Below, in pieces: positions 1-12,519 of a stretch of 64,000 nt of DNA. The notes below the pieces were generated by a model. That model ran no database searches. It worked only from the letters and a program-made list of their open reading frames with translations, and had not been told where the DNA came from. The translations under genes were made by a program, and so were the position numbers. The stretch's first letter is position 1. Each line of letters begins with the position of its first letter. Origin of the DNA: Macrotis lagotis (Eukaryota; Chordata; Mammalia; Peramelemorphia; Peramelidae); NCBI RefSeq assembly GCF_037893015.1, contig NC_133660.1:162062937-162126936 (forward strand), given 5' to 3'.

Positions 1-1017
1 TTCACATTTGAAACTTGAATAGTGTCAAGCCAAATTATTTCAATTAAGTAATAAACAGCAATAGTTATACTTATTATTACCAAATTCAATTTTATTCAGT
101 TATTATTTGTCAAATAATTATTTTGCTTTGAGCTATGGCATATACTTTTTTATCTTCAATAAGTAAATAATTTGGCTGTAATTTGAAATGTTTTAAAATG
201 CTACAAAACTAAGGTGAACCTAATTGTTTTTTATAATCCACATTTTAAGAGAAGAATTTTTTCTTTTAATAACTTATTATGCCTTCACATAAGAGAAAGA
301 TATAATTTAATACTCCTTTTAAATGTAAAATTATGCTGGAAATTATACTTTTATTTTTTATCCTTTTAACAAACTTATTTAAGAATATTCTTAAAAATAT
401 TAGGAAAGTAAAAGTGAGGCCTTTTAAAGAGTTTATAGTCCTCTTATTTTAAGCTTAATAATTTAAAAATATTACTGTAACCCCTGAATTAAACAGTATT
501 TGTATTCCAAGAAGCTCAGAGTGTTTCACTTTTATTTTCTTACTTTGACATAAATCTTATATTTGGCAACCTCAAAGAAAATAAGTTATTATATCTCTCA
601 TAAGGAATACTTGAAAGATATAAATACTTGGTATTGTATCATTTTCTATGCATCAAAGAAGAATTCTTCCCCCCTCAAATAAAATTATTCACTAACAAGA
701 GGTGACAAATATACTTGATGACAACAATCAGACAAATAACTGTTCAAATCAAACTTCTTCACTCAGAAAAAAGCATCACAAGTCAATGGTGAAAACATTA
801 ACTGGGAAATAAACACATTGCTATTTTGAAACAGTTAACCTTTAGGATGAGTTAGCATTTGTGTTATACAAAGCCAATTGTCCCCAAGCTGTTCTTAAGA
901 CAACACATGCACACTGTATTCTTATGAGAGCACCAAATATTTATGTGATAAATGAACTGGATATGCTATTGCAAACAAAATTATAAGTTTGAACCAGTAC
1001 ATCCAATTCTTAGAAAT

Positions 1018-1043
1018 ATGTATATATATATATATATATATAT
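1018..1043. repeat. (TA)n simple repeat
   Basis: Uninterrupted TA dinucleotides. Confidence 0.95.
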
Positions 1044-1100
1044 TCAATTCCTGCTTCATTTTTTTCTTTTTGCCTAGAAAATAGCAAGAAAACCACTTTT

Positions 1101-1248
1101 TTTTAGGTTTTTGCAAGGCAAATAGGGTTAAGTGGCTTGCCCAAGGCCACACAGCTAGGTAATTATTAAGTGTCTGAGACTGGATTTGAACCCAGGTATT
1201 CCTGACTCCAGGGCTGGTGCTTTATCCACTGCACCACCTAGCCACCCC
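1101..1248 (-). mobile_element. WSINE1-like tRNA-derived SINE
   Basis: A full-length copy in minus orientation: T-run, then the complement of CCTTGCAAAAACC, B-box region and head ending in CACCTAGCCACCCC. Flanked by the 10-bp target-site duplication AACCACTTTT (1091-1100 and 1249-1258). Confidence 0.9.
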
Positions 1249-2170
1249 AACCACTTTTGTTTTAAAGATAGGTCTTTCCACTGTAAATGACACTTTAAAA
1301 TGACCTATTATAAGAAGTCATTTTCATGTTTGTTTTTTCATTTTTCAAAAAAAGGATTCCTAATGATCAAAGCTGCTTAGGGTACAGGCTCCTTTCAACA
1401 AACAAATGTTAAACTCATTAATCTAAAGGGGAGCTATGCAGACACACTAAGAACATTCGTAGCCATTTAAGGCTAAATCTTGACTTGAATAGGCACATAA
1501 CTCCTTCCGGGGGAGCTCCAGGGATGGGAACATGCAAGAGCAGAATGTGGCCTTAGCAGATAAATAACTTCACAACCTGAAACTTTTACTAACTATCTTT
1601 TCAAATAATTTTACAACCAAAGTTTCCATTTAAGCATATTTTTGAAGTCATAAATACTAATAAGGAGATTTTTTCTTACCCAAAGGAAGGCAAGAGAAAA
1701 GCTGCACTATTAGAAGAGATATATCTTAGCATATCTTTTCAGTTCCTTGAAAAAAAAAAATCCCTTTACAAACCCAGGAAAATAGCAGAAATATTCTCCA
1801 TTTCCCATATGACAGCAAAAGGTTAAGAAACTTGGTAGAAGGATGCAAAGAAAGGCAGTATGGAATTCATGAATGAATATTAGAACTTTCTTTCTCAGTA
1901 CTTTTGTCAAGATACCTAATTTCAAATTATATTATTTGTGTATAGTCATACACATTCTACATATTCTAGCATTCATAATATGCTTTCTGCACAATCAATA
2001 CCAATAAGTGATTCTTTTTTTAAATAATGTAAATAACAATTGAGTTTTTTATTTCTACCCACTGTTTGTACCTTGTGTACTTCAGGTTCCTTAAAAAAGT
2101 TTCAATAATTATTAGCACAATTAAAAGTATAAAGTGAAAAAGGGCATTAAAACAAGGCAGCTTTCCTTAC

Positions 2171-2276
2171 CAAACTTTTTGCTTTCTTTAGTGGTGCCTG
2201 TCATTTTGATCTTTGCAACTTCGAAGAAATCTTTTATTTCTCTTTCATAAAGCCTTGATAAATAATCCATGTAATT
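2171..2276 (-). CDS. EXOC1: EXOC1 coding exon, last one in window (about residues 416-450)
   Basis: The minus strand reads [20 protein letters not shown], then a lysine-rich stretch ending ESKKF. This is the segment of Sec3/EXOC1 that follows the GLTK end of the exon at 5736-5885. The acceptor is TTTAAG before AAT and the donor is GTAAGG after a lone G, so the exon is 106 nt with phase 0 in and phase 1 out. The next exon of the family, which should begin LPRKDS after a split glycine, is not present between 1 and 2170. The gene therefore continues left of the window. Confidence 0.95.
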
Positions 2277-2861
2277 CTTAAATAAAAATGGAGTATGCAT
2301 ATTTTAATGTAACATAAACAATTCAACAATATAAACTTTTAAAACTAATAAAAAAAGCTATTTAAGTACATTCAAAATTTTGATTTAAAAGTCATCTGAA
2401 GCTTTATCTGATCTTTTCCCACAAACTAGTTTTCCAAAGTATGCTCCACAGGATAATTTTTATTGAGTACTCTATCTATGATTTTATCTCTTTTACCAAC
2501 ATAGCAGAAGTTCTGTCTCAAGGGTGGGAGCTGCTGTATGAGACTTATGAGATCCATTCCTACCTGCCACCCTACCTACCACCCCACCTGGGTTTGCAGA
2601 AGGCAGTGTTCATAGAAGAAGGCAGAGCCCAGAGCAAAACATTCCCATTCCTTTCTTCCCATCATTCCAACTGTAATTTAATTTTTCCAAATACTGATCC
2701 TCAGCTGAAGTAGTAACTCTGGTTCTGACTGACACACTTGTTCCCTCCCACAGTCCACTTCTCCCAGTGGCTTTCATTCTGAAGCTCTGCATTAATTGGG
2801 TTCTATTCAATCTCCATGGCCAAATTATACAAACCATGATATATACTATAAAATGTTGGGG

Positions 2862-3015
2862 CTTTTTTTTAGGTTTTTGCAAGGCAAAACGGGGTTAAGC
2901 AGCTTGCCCAAGGCCACACAACTAGGTAATTATTAAGTGTCTAAGACCGGATTTGAACCCAGGTACTCCTGACTCCAGGGCCGGTGCTTTATCCACTACG
3001 CCACCTAGCTGCCCC
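2862..3015 (-). mobile_element. WSINE1-like SINE
   Basis: Full-length minus-oriented copy with target-site duplication TAAAATGTT at 2849-2857 and 3016-3024. Confidence 0.9.
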
Positions 3016-4039
3016 TAAAATGTTATTTTAAATCTAATACTGATGACTTACCTCTAATGGAGATCATCACTGAATGAAATTTGTTAATATAAAATTGATT
3101 CATCTGAGCTTTAGTTAAATGCCTCTAATATTTTCCATAAAAAATACTTTTATTTTTCACTTACTCAAAGTCACACAAAAATATTTTATCCTTTCAGGGC
3201 AATTCTTTAATCATGAGTAGGAGACCACAGATTCCTCCATTAAGGGTTAAACTAAGTGCCAAAAATTGTTTAACAAATTCATACTAGGAGAACTGTGGTG
3301 TACAGATTTTTAAAATTATCATTATAGAGATCCTTTGACAGCCTCAACTTATTTTTCATGAAATTATATATTTTTGATTAGTTAAATACAAAACAAATAT
3401 TGGCATAAGTTTTGTTGACTTTCCTCATAATTTTAGATGTGTTCCTACAGAAAACATGATTCAAAAATGCGATTAAATATTAGTGTCACTTTAAGGAGCA
3501 TGATGGTTTTCTCAGTGTACATTTTATATTAATGATAATTACATAATTCTTATACAATTTCTCAATCCCTGCCCTGATCTTTGTATATTTTGAAATAGTC
3601 ATGATCCTTCCACATGATTTTGTATATGTTGAAAATATGCTTCACCTTGCTATAGGCTAGCCATGGAGTAAAAAAAAATAACCTAAGTTCCCATTTCATT
3701 GGGAGGTTTCATTTATCTACTGAGACTTAACTCCTTCAGGAATCACAGTGGTTACCATTTCTTCAGATTTTAAGACAACTTTTTGACTTTAAAAGACCAT
3801 AAATATGACCATCTGTCAAATACTCAAATGTTACTTTATATTTTTAAGGGACTTTGATCTATTACCACCTAAAATTGGGCATAAATGCTGACTCACTTAA
3901 ATTTACCAACTTAAGAATTCATAGCTGCTAACTCCATTAATTTTTTAAAGTATATTTTTATTCTGGCCCTGAAGACCACCATCTGCAGCTTACCTGAAGG
4001 AGCTCAGACATCCATTTAAATAAAACTAGTATCATCACT

Positions 4040-4290
4040 TATTAATGGCAGTTCAACATTTACATATTACTTTAAAATTTATGTGACACTTTCTTCACAA
4101 TAACACTGTGAGGTAAGCAGTACAAGTTATTAACCCCCCAATATCCTCTTTACATATAAGAAAACTGAGGCACACAAAGATTAAAAATAACTGGCCTAAG
4201 ATCACACAGCTAGTAAAGGTCAAAGTCAAGACTCCAACTTAGATTCACTGACTCTAGGACAACTACTCTTCCCACTAAACCAAATGTTCA
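4040..4290 (-). repeat. MIR, antisense
   Basis: Contains AAAACTGAGGCACACAAAGA and AAGATCACACAGCTAGTAAA in the order expected for a reverse-oriented MIR. Confidence 0.72.
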
Positions 4291-4665
4291 AAAAACATAT
4301 AAATAATGAATCTGATTGACTTCTTAAAAAATAATAGTGAAGCAAATTGAATACAAAAATTAAGCTGGGGGAAGCCTTTCTGAGCTAATGTAATTTAATG
4401 ATGATCATCAAGTTAAAAAAAAAACGAAGATGATAGTTTATTTTCCAACCTGGCAAAAATGGAACTTTTCGATGGGACATATAGTCAGATTCAACAATCT
4501 TATTGGGGGTGGTGGACAGAGAATGATTGGAACCATTCAAAATATAACAGTGCTCATTATTAATTTCCATAAATGTTATTTTTATTCTAAATATCAAGTC
4601 CTTGCTCTGATGAGGAAGTATCACCATGACAGTACTCAAATGGGACTCCCTAGTCATTATCATAC

Positions 4666-4823
4666 TTTTTTTTTTTTTTTAGGTTTTTGCAAGGCAAATG
4701 GGGTTAAGTGGCTTGACCAAGGCCACACAGCTAGGCAATTATTAAGCATCTGGGCCACATTTGAACTCAGGTACTCTTGATTCCAGGGCCAGTGCTCTAT
4801 CCACTATGCCACCTAACTGCCCC
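4666..4823 (-). mobile_element. WSINE1-like SINE
   Basis: Full-length minus-oriented copy with target-site duplication CATTATCATA at 4655-4664 and 4824-4833. Confidence 0.9.
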
Positions 4824-5433
4824 CATTATCATATCTTCTGAAAAAAAAAAAAACTGGTCTTTTATTTTTTTCCAATTATTTGGAAATAATTTAGTAACCA
4901 AAATTAGACTGTACTCTAAAATATTTAGTTTGTTAAGCGCCCAAACCACAAGCTCAAATTACATTCCTGGGAAACACGTCAATTCTATTGTAAAGAGTAT
5001 GAACACTGTCAACAAAAATATACCCTGAGCATGATCCAAAAGCATCTTTAGTTTGGCTAAATACTTACCTCTTCACTTAAAATTAAATTCATAAATATTA
5101 CATGACATATGATAAAATAATAATACTGAAAACACAAGCAAAAAACCTTATTGATTATTTATTTGAATATTTACTGAGCAAGAAATCACTTGTTGCAATT
5201 AAACTTATTGTTTATATTTAATTATTTAAAACACTAATGTGAATAAAACTTCAAAAGGCAAAGATTCTACTAATTAAAATATTTTTCTTCAGGTATCAAG
5301 TATTCTAAACCAGAATTCAGTTTAGTGTTAAGATTCCAAAGAGCTCCAAAGAATTTAAATAGCTAACTGTAGTAAAAATAGCTTTAATGTGATCAGTAAT
5401 TGATCATAAATGGAAAGATAACTTTACTGTAGA

Positions 5434-5573
5434 GAATTCCCAATGCTAAAGTCTAAATTTTACAGGCCTAGATCTAATATTGTTCCCCAAATCTGTCAGT
5501 TAGATACCGGCTGGATGTAGTCTAGAAGAATTAAGGGAACAATATTAGGTCTGGATATATAAAATTGGGAATT
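5434..5573. repeat. Imperfect inverted repeat, possibly a MITE-like remnant
   Basis: The left arm (5434-5487, ending CTAATATTGTTCCC) and right arm (5534-5573, starting GGGAACAATATTAG) are complementary over about 40 positions. The left arm carries an extra block of roughly 13 bp. The outer ends share GAATTCCCAA against TTGGGAATT. Confidence 0.7.
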
Positions 5574-5735
5574 ATCTATTATCTAAGTGTAGCATTTCTT
5601 GAGCTCATCAGGGTAAAGCACATAAATAGAGATGTTTTTTTAAAAATATCATTCTGGGAATACATAACCTTTTAGTTCTAGTAGATAACACTGTATAATT
5701 TGGTGAAATATTTTATCTGAATGTTAAATCCATAC

Positions 5736-5885
5736 CTTTGTTAGTCCCTCATATTTTCCATAATCTGTACTTTTTAGCCACTCCATCAATTTGGCATATC
5801 GGAGCAAGTCTCTGTGGAAAGGATGGTGATTAGGCAAAGTCAATTCAATGGAGTGCTGTGCAAGAGTGGAACTCTGGTCATGTCC
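5736..5885 (-). CDS. EXOC1: EXOC1 coding exon (about residues 366-415)
   Basis: A 150-nt exon, phase 0 to phase 0, encoding 50 residues that start [10 protein letters not shown] and end KYEGLTK. It matches the EXOC1 region just after the coiled-coil part and leads into the Sec3 C-terminal helical-bundle domain. The acceptor is TTTCTTTAG and the donor is GTATGG. No stop or frameshift is seen. Confidence 0.96.
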
Positions 5886-6381
5886 CTAAAGAAAATAAAA
5901 TTAAATAAATTATTCACATACAGCATGGCTACTAATGAATATCCAAAGTGATAGAATTTCACAAGGCAAAACCAAACTAAAAAGTCAGTACTTACTTTTT
6001 TTTTTAACATATAGCTGTGTTAACACACAGTCAATTAAGACCACCTCTATAAAATAAAGATTTATTGGAATGATAAGACATTTTCATCAAGATATTTTAA
6101 AACTTTAACTATTAGAAAATTAAATGATTAGTTGATTTAATAAAGGTCAACTTTCACACTTAATTTTATAATTTCCTAAGTCATCAACTTTTAAAAATAT
6201 ATGCATGCTTACATACATACATACATATATACACAGAACATTAATAAGTATATCACACAGGGAGCTGATTAACAATAGAATGTCTACATTTATGGCATCC
6301 TTTCTCCCACTTTCCTCCATAGTGTACTTGGGCAAAGAAAAAATCTGTTTCATACAATCATGGGGCTTCAGAATTAGAAAG

Positions 6382-6568
6382 TATTGGGACAGCTAGGTGG
6401 TGCAGTAAATAGAGCACTGGCCCTGGAGTCAAGAGGACCTGAGTTCAAATCCAGACTCAGACACTTAAATTACCTGGCTGGGTGACACTAAGCAACTCAT
6501 TTAACCCTAATGCCTTGCAAAAATCAAAAAAACTAAACCAAACCAAACCAAAACAACAACAAACAAAC
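6382..6568 (+). mobile_element. WSINE1-like SINE with long A/C-rich tail
   Basis: Plus-oriented copy with a 12-bp target-site duplication AGAATTAGAAAG at 6370-6381 and 6569-6580. The tail after CCTTGCAAAAATC is an unusual run of AACCAAACC and AACAAACA units. Confidence 0.9.
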
Positions 6569-9476
6569 AGAATTAGAAAGGATCTTAGGGTTTATCTAGT
6601 TCCAATCCTTCATTTGAAAAATGGAAAAAAAAAGATGTGTAAGGAGTTGAAACTCTTGATTTATTCCTTCTCTTTTTACATGAAAATTTATGTAATGCAA
6701 AAAATTTGCCCCAGATTTTCTTCTTAAACATCTAGCTTTTATTCACTGGCAATTTCTCTCAATATTTGGAAGTCAAAGCCAAAACCTTGTCTAAGGTAGC
6801 TGGTCAATTATTCTACCTCTCTCTGTAAAATTATTTTCCAACAACATGGAAAAATTTAATAACATAAATCTGGCTTTAGGAGAAAGGTAAATTAAATAAA
6901 TATTCATTTAAACAAAAAAACTTGTAAGACTTCTGAAGTCATATGTATATTATGCTGGCATATTATTTGATTTGTTCACCTCAAATAAAATTACCCTTAT
7001 GTGAAAAACATACCAAATCAACTTAGACAATCATAAAAGTGGGATGGAGAGCTAAACTAAATCACCTGAAAATCAATTAACATTGACAGTTTAATCTCTA
7101 ATGGTAATCAACATTTTAATATGTTGTCACAAAAAATCATAATTTTATTAGCATGTACAAATAATTTTTTTGAATTAAGAAAAATCTTACAAAGAAATTT
7201 GCTGAAAAAAGTTTTGAGCATAACTCTGTATTTAAAGAATATTGGTGAATATTTAAATTCTGCTTCTTATGAGAGTTTCAGTCTGTGTGCATTTTAAGTT
7301 CAAAAGAAACATCTAAAATTTCTAAGTGGAAATACTTTTTAAGGAATATTCATAAAGCTAAATTAGAAATTTAAATGTAATAATATGCCTTCCAACATAG
7401 TTTACAAATTAAATTCAAGCAAAAGATAATAAAATTTCCCCAAAGTTAAATAATTCTATTTTCTATTTACTGCATGAACAAGACTTATTGGCTTCACAAG
7501 GAATCATATAGAATCATCTCAATATTTTTGACCTAATGATTCTTTTGCTTCTATTCTCTGATCTGTATCTTTATTTTTGCTTCAATATTGAAAAAAAAGG
7601 ACATTTAGACAAAGTTTGAACAAAAAAAATTCAAGCAATTTTAGATAAAACTTGTATTCTCAATGCTTGGCACATTAAGTGACCTATGCCCTGTGCAATC
7701 CCAGGCCTGGACAAGGCACTGTGCTCAATGTGGAGCAGATAGGTAAAGAAGTTGATCACAGCCAATGGGGGATATGGACACTGGATTCCTGTAGAAGGAA
7801 GCTCATAATTGATGAGATGGTACAAGATAAAGAATAGAAGAGGGAAACTTAGAAGAGTAGGCAACAGTATACCCAAAGGCAAACAGCAAGAGTTATAAAG
7901 CTGAATGAAGCCAAAGATTGGCTGGAACAAGGCAACATATTCCAGTAAAAAGAAGCACTGAAATTTATGAACCTCAAAGTCTACCCCTGGTCATTTTTTC
8001 CTATTTCCTCATCTTTAATATGATGAGTTGGATTAAGAGTTTTTTGAAGGTCCTTTCCAGCCTTCTATGACCTTAGAATAAAAGACAGAGTCTGGAAAGG
8101 CAGGCTGAGGGCAGACAAAGAACTTTAAATCCTAAACTGAAGGGTTTGTGTACTTTTTATCTTGGAAGCAATCTGGAGTCACTGATTATTTTTGAGAAGG
8201 GAAATGATTCAGTTAAACCTATCTTTAAGAAGATTATTTTGGCAACTCTCAGGAGGTTTCACTCTAGAAAGGAGTGAAACCAAGAGCAGGTAGGCCAGTT
8301 AAGAAGCACTAACCCAGGTGTGACTGAATCATAACCAAATGTTAAATACAGAAAAACCAGATGTGTCTAACAGTTTAATGTAAAACTTGCTTCACGGCAC
8401 AATCCTGCTGATCCATGTCATTCTGACAGTTGGGCACTGAAAATAGGTGGTCTTCTACAGATTTCCTTTTACCATATAATGAAATAATGACCCTCTGACA
8501 TTTATTTATTTATTTCTGGTTAAAAGCACTTGTTGATTGGTTACAATATCAACTCATGGCAACATGTTTCACTGAGCCACTGTACAAATACAAAGAACAA
8601 ATCCAATGGAAAAAGCTATAAACAGAAGTTCATAGCAAGTGACCATTTTCACAGGGAAGTCATTGATGCAAAAGCACTATTGGAGGATGCACAGCACAAA
8701 TCCCTGGTTTGTTTGTTTTTTAATTCATTTAAATTAAAACTGTTAAGATTTTTATCTGGATCCAGACACACTCCAAAGGCAGTGGGGAACTGAGTCATCT
8801 TTTTGTGATTATATTTACTGACTTCTCTGGTCCAAGTCAGCATAGAGTGTGCAAAACAAATGTTCTAAGGAAGATGAGAAGGAACACATTGGAAATTTGA
8901 CTATTATACAGTGACTTCAAGACAAAAGCTTGTAAAAACCAATTACATTTGGACTACTTTGGATGTAATATGTAGTACAAGTGTTCAAATGTCTCCTCTG
9001 ACATTTATGTAAATCTATGTCAAGAGAAAGGTTTTCAAGCTATAGTATCTATCAAAATGTAATTTCATTTTTTCTGCTTATTCTATATATTAAATGAAAA
9101 CTCATTTTCCCAGTCTCTTTTCCTCTTAAATTTCACAGTATAATTATAGCATTAACTAATAATATAATCATTTCTGTTATGCTATCAATTGCATAATCTC
9201 AGAATTATGACTTTGATGCAGAAATAAAGTAAAATAAGAAGCTCCAAAAGAAACAATGGCATGTGCATTTTTCTTTATGTAAATGATTTCTCACTTAAAT
9301 TACTCTTATTATGAATGTTCCTGAATAAAAGAATTTTACTTAGTTGAAGAAGCCAGATTCTCAGAGCTAGAAATTACTGATGGTACACAATAGTTTTAAC
9401 GGTAAATGAATGCTAAGCGAATATTAGATAAAAATCAATTATATAATTTTGTACATTAACACCCATAGTATTTTTC

Positions 9477-9629
9477 TTTTTTAAAAAAATTATTTATTTA
9501 AGGCGATGGGGTTAAGTGACTTGCCTATCACACAGCTAGGCATTTATTAAGTATCTGAGGTCACATTTGAACTCAGGTCCTTCTGATTCTAGGGCCGATG
9601 TTCTATCCACTGTGCTACCAAAGCTGCCC
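9477..9629 (-). mobile_element. WSINE1-like SINE, diverged
   Basis: Minus-oriented copy with a 15-bp target-site duplication CCCATAGTATTTTTC at 9462-9476 and 9630-9644. First of three insertions in 650 bp. Confidence 0.87.
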
Positions 9630-9709
9630 CCCATAGTATTTTTCAATAGAAGTCCATTTTTTTGTGTGTATTTATTTATTTATAGAATCTATAAACTAAC
9701 TATACTTTT

Positions 9710-9858
9710 TTTTTAGGTTTTTGCAAGGCAAATGGGGTTAAGTGGCTTGCCCAAGGCCACGCAGCTAGGTAATTATTAAGTGTCTGAGACTGGATTTGAA
9801 CCCAGGTACTCATGAGTCCAGGGCCAGTGCTTTATCCACTGTGCCACCTAGCTGCCCC
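9710..9858 (-). mobile_element. WSINE1-like SINE
   Basis: Minus-oriented, near consensus, with a perfect 19-bp target-site duplication (ATAAACTAACTATACTTTT) at 9691-9709 and 9859-9877. Confidence 0.92.
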
Positions 9859-10008
9859 ATAAACTAACTATACTTTTGCTCTCGATACAGGAAAGAAAAC
9901 TTTTTTTCCTCAACAATTTTTTTTTTTAATGAAAGAGAGGACACAATTGCAGAATTCAGCAAAAACCAGAAAGGGTTTCTTACAAACTATCATAAGAATC
10001 AGTTTCTT

Positions 10009-10126
10009 TCTTTTTTTTTTGCAAGGCAAACGGGGTTAAGTGGCTTGCCCAAGGCCACACAGCTTGAACCCAGCTACTCCTGACTCCAGGGCCGGTGCTT
10101 TATCCACTACTCCACCTAGCTGCCCC
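10009..10126 (-). mobile_element. WSINE1-like SINE with 30-bp internal deletion
   Basis: Minus-oriented copy with a 15-bp target-site duplication AAGAATCAGTTTCTT at 9994-10008 and 10127-10141. The segment between CACACAGCT and GAACCC is missing, so the region around the CTGAGACACTTAATAATTA motif is lost. Confidence 0.9.
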
Positions 10127-12384
10127 AAGAATCAGTTTCTTAAAAAACAAACAAGGGATTATATATTGCATGTTTACAACCAGGAAACTGGATTAAATCA
10201 ATATATAAACATTCATCAGTTACATAAAAAAAAGGTTCCCAAATGCCTTTCCCATTCTCTAATAATCTAAATAGAACATAGAAGCAAAATGGAAGGAACT
10301 AAAACACTAAGAAAAAACATTTTTCAAAGTTTGGTCAAATATAACCAATACAAAATCTGAAAGAATTTCATTTGTCTAAATGGTTAGATTTCCTAGTGCA
10401 AAAAGTGATGGCACAAAGAGGTCTTATTTGTTCATAATAATTTAACTATCATGAGGATGGGGACAATATAAAATTCTAGTCCTCCAAAGGAAGATCCAAC
10501 ATCATAGTATAATTTAACATTTTCTATTAAGTATTACATCTCCTTCAGTTTAAATATTTTATTCATTAGAATGGCAATATTCAAATGGAGCTAATGAAGC
10601 AACTAAGTATATTTTCTCTGGAGGACAGAGCACTTTTTGCAGAGAAGATGTCAAATTTTATGAAAAAATTGCCTGCCTTATTTTATAAGCTAACCTTTAA
10701 GGACTGACACAGGATTGACCTTCTAAAATTTTCTTTTTTCTGAGGGGATGACTTTTTGAAAGTTTCAAAGATAAAGGTTCCTTTTTTTTTCTTGTTTCTA
10801 TAAACGTTCATTTCTTTTTCTTTCAACCAGTTCTATAGAGCATTGGTAGACTAACCTTCTTTAATGTGATTCTTATCATATTATTATTCTATACAGAAAG
10901 CCTCAATGACTCCATATTTTCTACAAACCTTTTAAAGACCTCTACCAGGCTTTTAATGTCTTCTGTTATTTGGTCCCAATCTTCCTTCCCCTTCTTAGGT
11001 CTTTTCACTATTCCCCAATCATTGTATGCCTATTCCTACCTTTTTGCCTTTGTTCATGTCATTACTCTAATATAGAATAATATTCTTTCCTAACTCTTAT
11101 TTATCTCAATCTAATTTACCTCAAAGTAGGTTCATCCAATTTTTTTTGTTCACTTAATTATATACTGCCCTATATTGCTGGGTACTGAGAAGCAATATGG
11201 TAGATATGAGGCTAGCCATGGAGTAAGGAGTGGACAAATAAAAATTTTATTAAACATTTATTATTATTTATTATTATTATTATTATTTTTCATGGGCTAA
11301 CTGCTAGAGAATATCATCAAAGGAAGTAAGACAGTTTTTGCCTTCAAGGAGCTCATATTTTAATGGGAAAAGGCAACACATTAAAGGGAACTAGAGAGCT
11401 ATGTTTGGAGGTGACTCAGCATGGCTTGGAAATGACCAGAAACTGATGTGGAAGGCTGGTTCTTACCAAGATATGGTGAACGTTCATTAATCAGAGCTCA
11501 GGCAGAGTCCACATACAAATGGAAGGAGGATGAGGAAGATGATCAGAGTATAGACAGTATTGCTGAGAAGACTGGCCTTGCCATGGACAAATCCTTTAAT
11601 CTTCCAATGCCTCCAATAACACTGTAGAATAGTTGTAGACTTGCACAGGTAGAGCATGTTTTCATACAGTGAGCTCCTGATATAGATGAATTTACTGTTG
11701 CATACCCCACACTATCCTCCAAATTGTTGGTTGGTTATTACTTTATGTGTTAATCTTAATCTCCCTTTGCCAATAAGAAAGTAAGTACTATACAGAAAAA
11801 CAAAGATCTCTATGAGGAAAATAGACATTCGACACAAATTAAAATATTAGATTAGGTGAAATTTTTAATCCATAAAAATAAGCAGCTGAAATGAAAACAT
11901 TTCTGCTAAGAGGTTGGGAGTAGGAAGGGGAGAGATAAAAAAAGAATGAATTCTGTATTTTTCCACTAGCCCTGAAAGTGCTCAATTAACAGTGAAATAA
12001 ATCAAAAGCAAACAAGCAATAGTTATTTGGAAACTTTTACTGCAATATAACATTTAAGTATACAATAATTAGATTTCTACCATTTTTTCCTGTAATTGAA
12101 ATATTTAATTGACCAAGATATATATCCTAAAAATTCTTATAGCAGCACTCATTTTTTAGGATTCTAAATCCTAAATATGTAATATGCAATAATATGTACT
12201 AGTTTGTCAACAATAGGAAGACTCATTTTAAGCACAGATGTCAGTTTTTAAGAGAAAGGGAGAAAAGTCCATTGTAGCAATAAACAAAAGAAATCTTCAT
12301 ATAGGCTTACAGAGTAGAAAGGACTATATAGATTACAGGTATATTAATTTATGTAGATTGTTGTACTGTCAATAGCATATCCTC

Positions 12385-12519
12385 TTTTTTTTTTTAGTAA
12401 GGCAATGGGGCTAAGTGACTTGCCCAAGGTCACACAGCTAGGTAAGTATGAAATGTCTGAGGATGGATTTGAACTACAGTTCTCCTGACTCCAGGGCCAG
12501 TGCACCACCTAGCTGCCCC
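12385..12519 (-). mobile_element. WSINE1-like SINE, older copy
   Basis: Minus-oriented and more diverged (AAGTATGAAATGTCTGAGG). It has a small deletion near the head before CACCACCTAGCTGCCCC. Confidence 0.85.

Larger units (their letters stand above)
1..2170 (-). other. EXOC1 intron, incomplete at the left edge
   Basis: AT-rich intronic DNA downstream of the exon at 2171-2276. It holds a (TA)n tract at about 1018-1043 and a SINE at 1101-1248. No further coding exon was found. The rest shows no recognisable feature. Confidence 0.7.
2277..5735 (-). other. EXOC1 intron
   Basis: Contains SINEs at 2862-3015 and 4666-4823, an antisense MIR at about 4040-4290 and an imperfect palindrome at 5434-5573. 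Otherwise AT-rich with no ORF of substance. Confidence 0.75.

Noticed and set aside
7631-7930. 99-codon minus-strand frame with hydrophobic stretches
   Set aside because: No recognisable domain, no splice or promoter context, and it sits in sequence that looks like an old repeat.
8255-8281. Perfect 10-bp-arm hairpin GGTTTCACTC / GAGTGAAACC
   Set aside because: Short arms in a probable old repeat; not followed by a T run or placed at a gene end, so no role can be argued.
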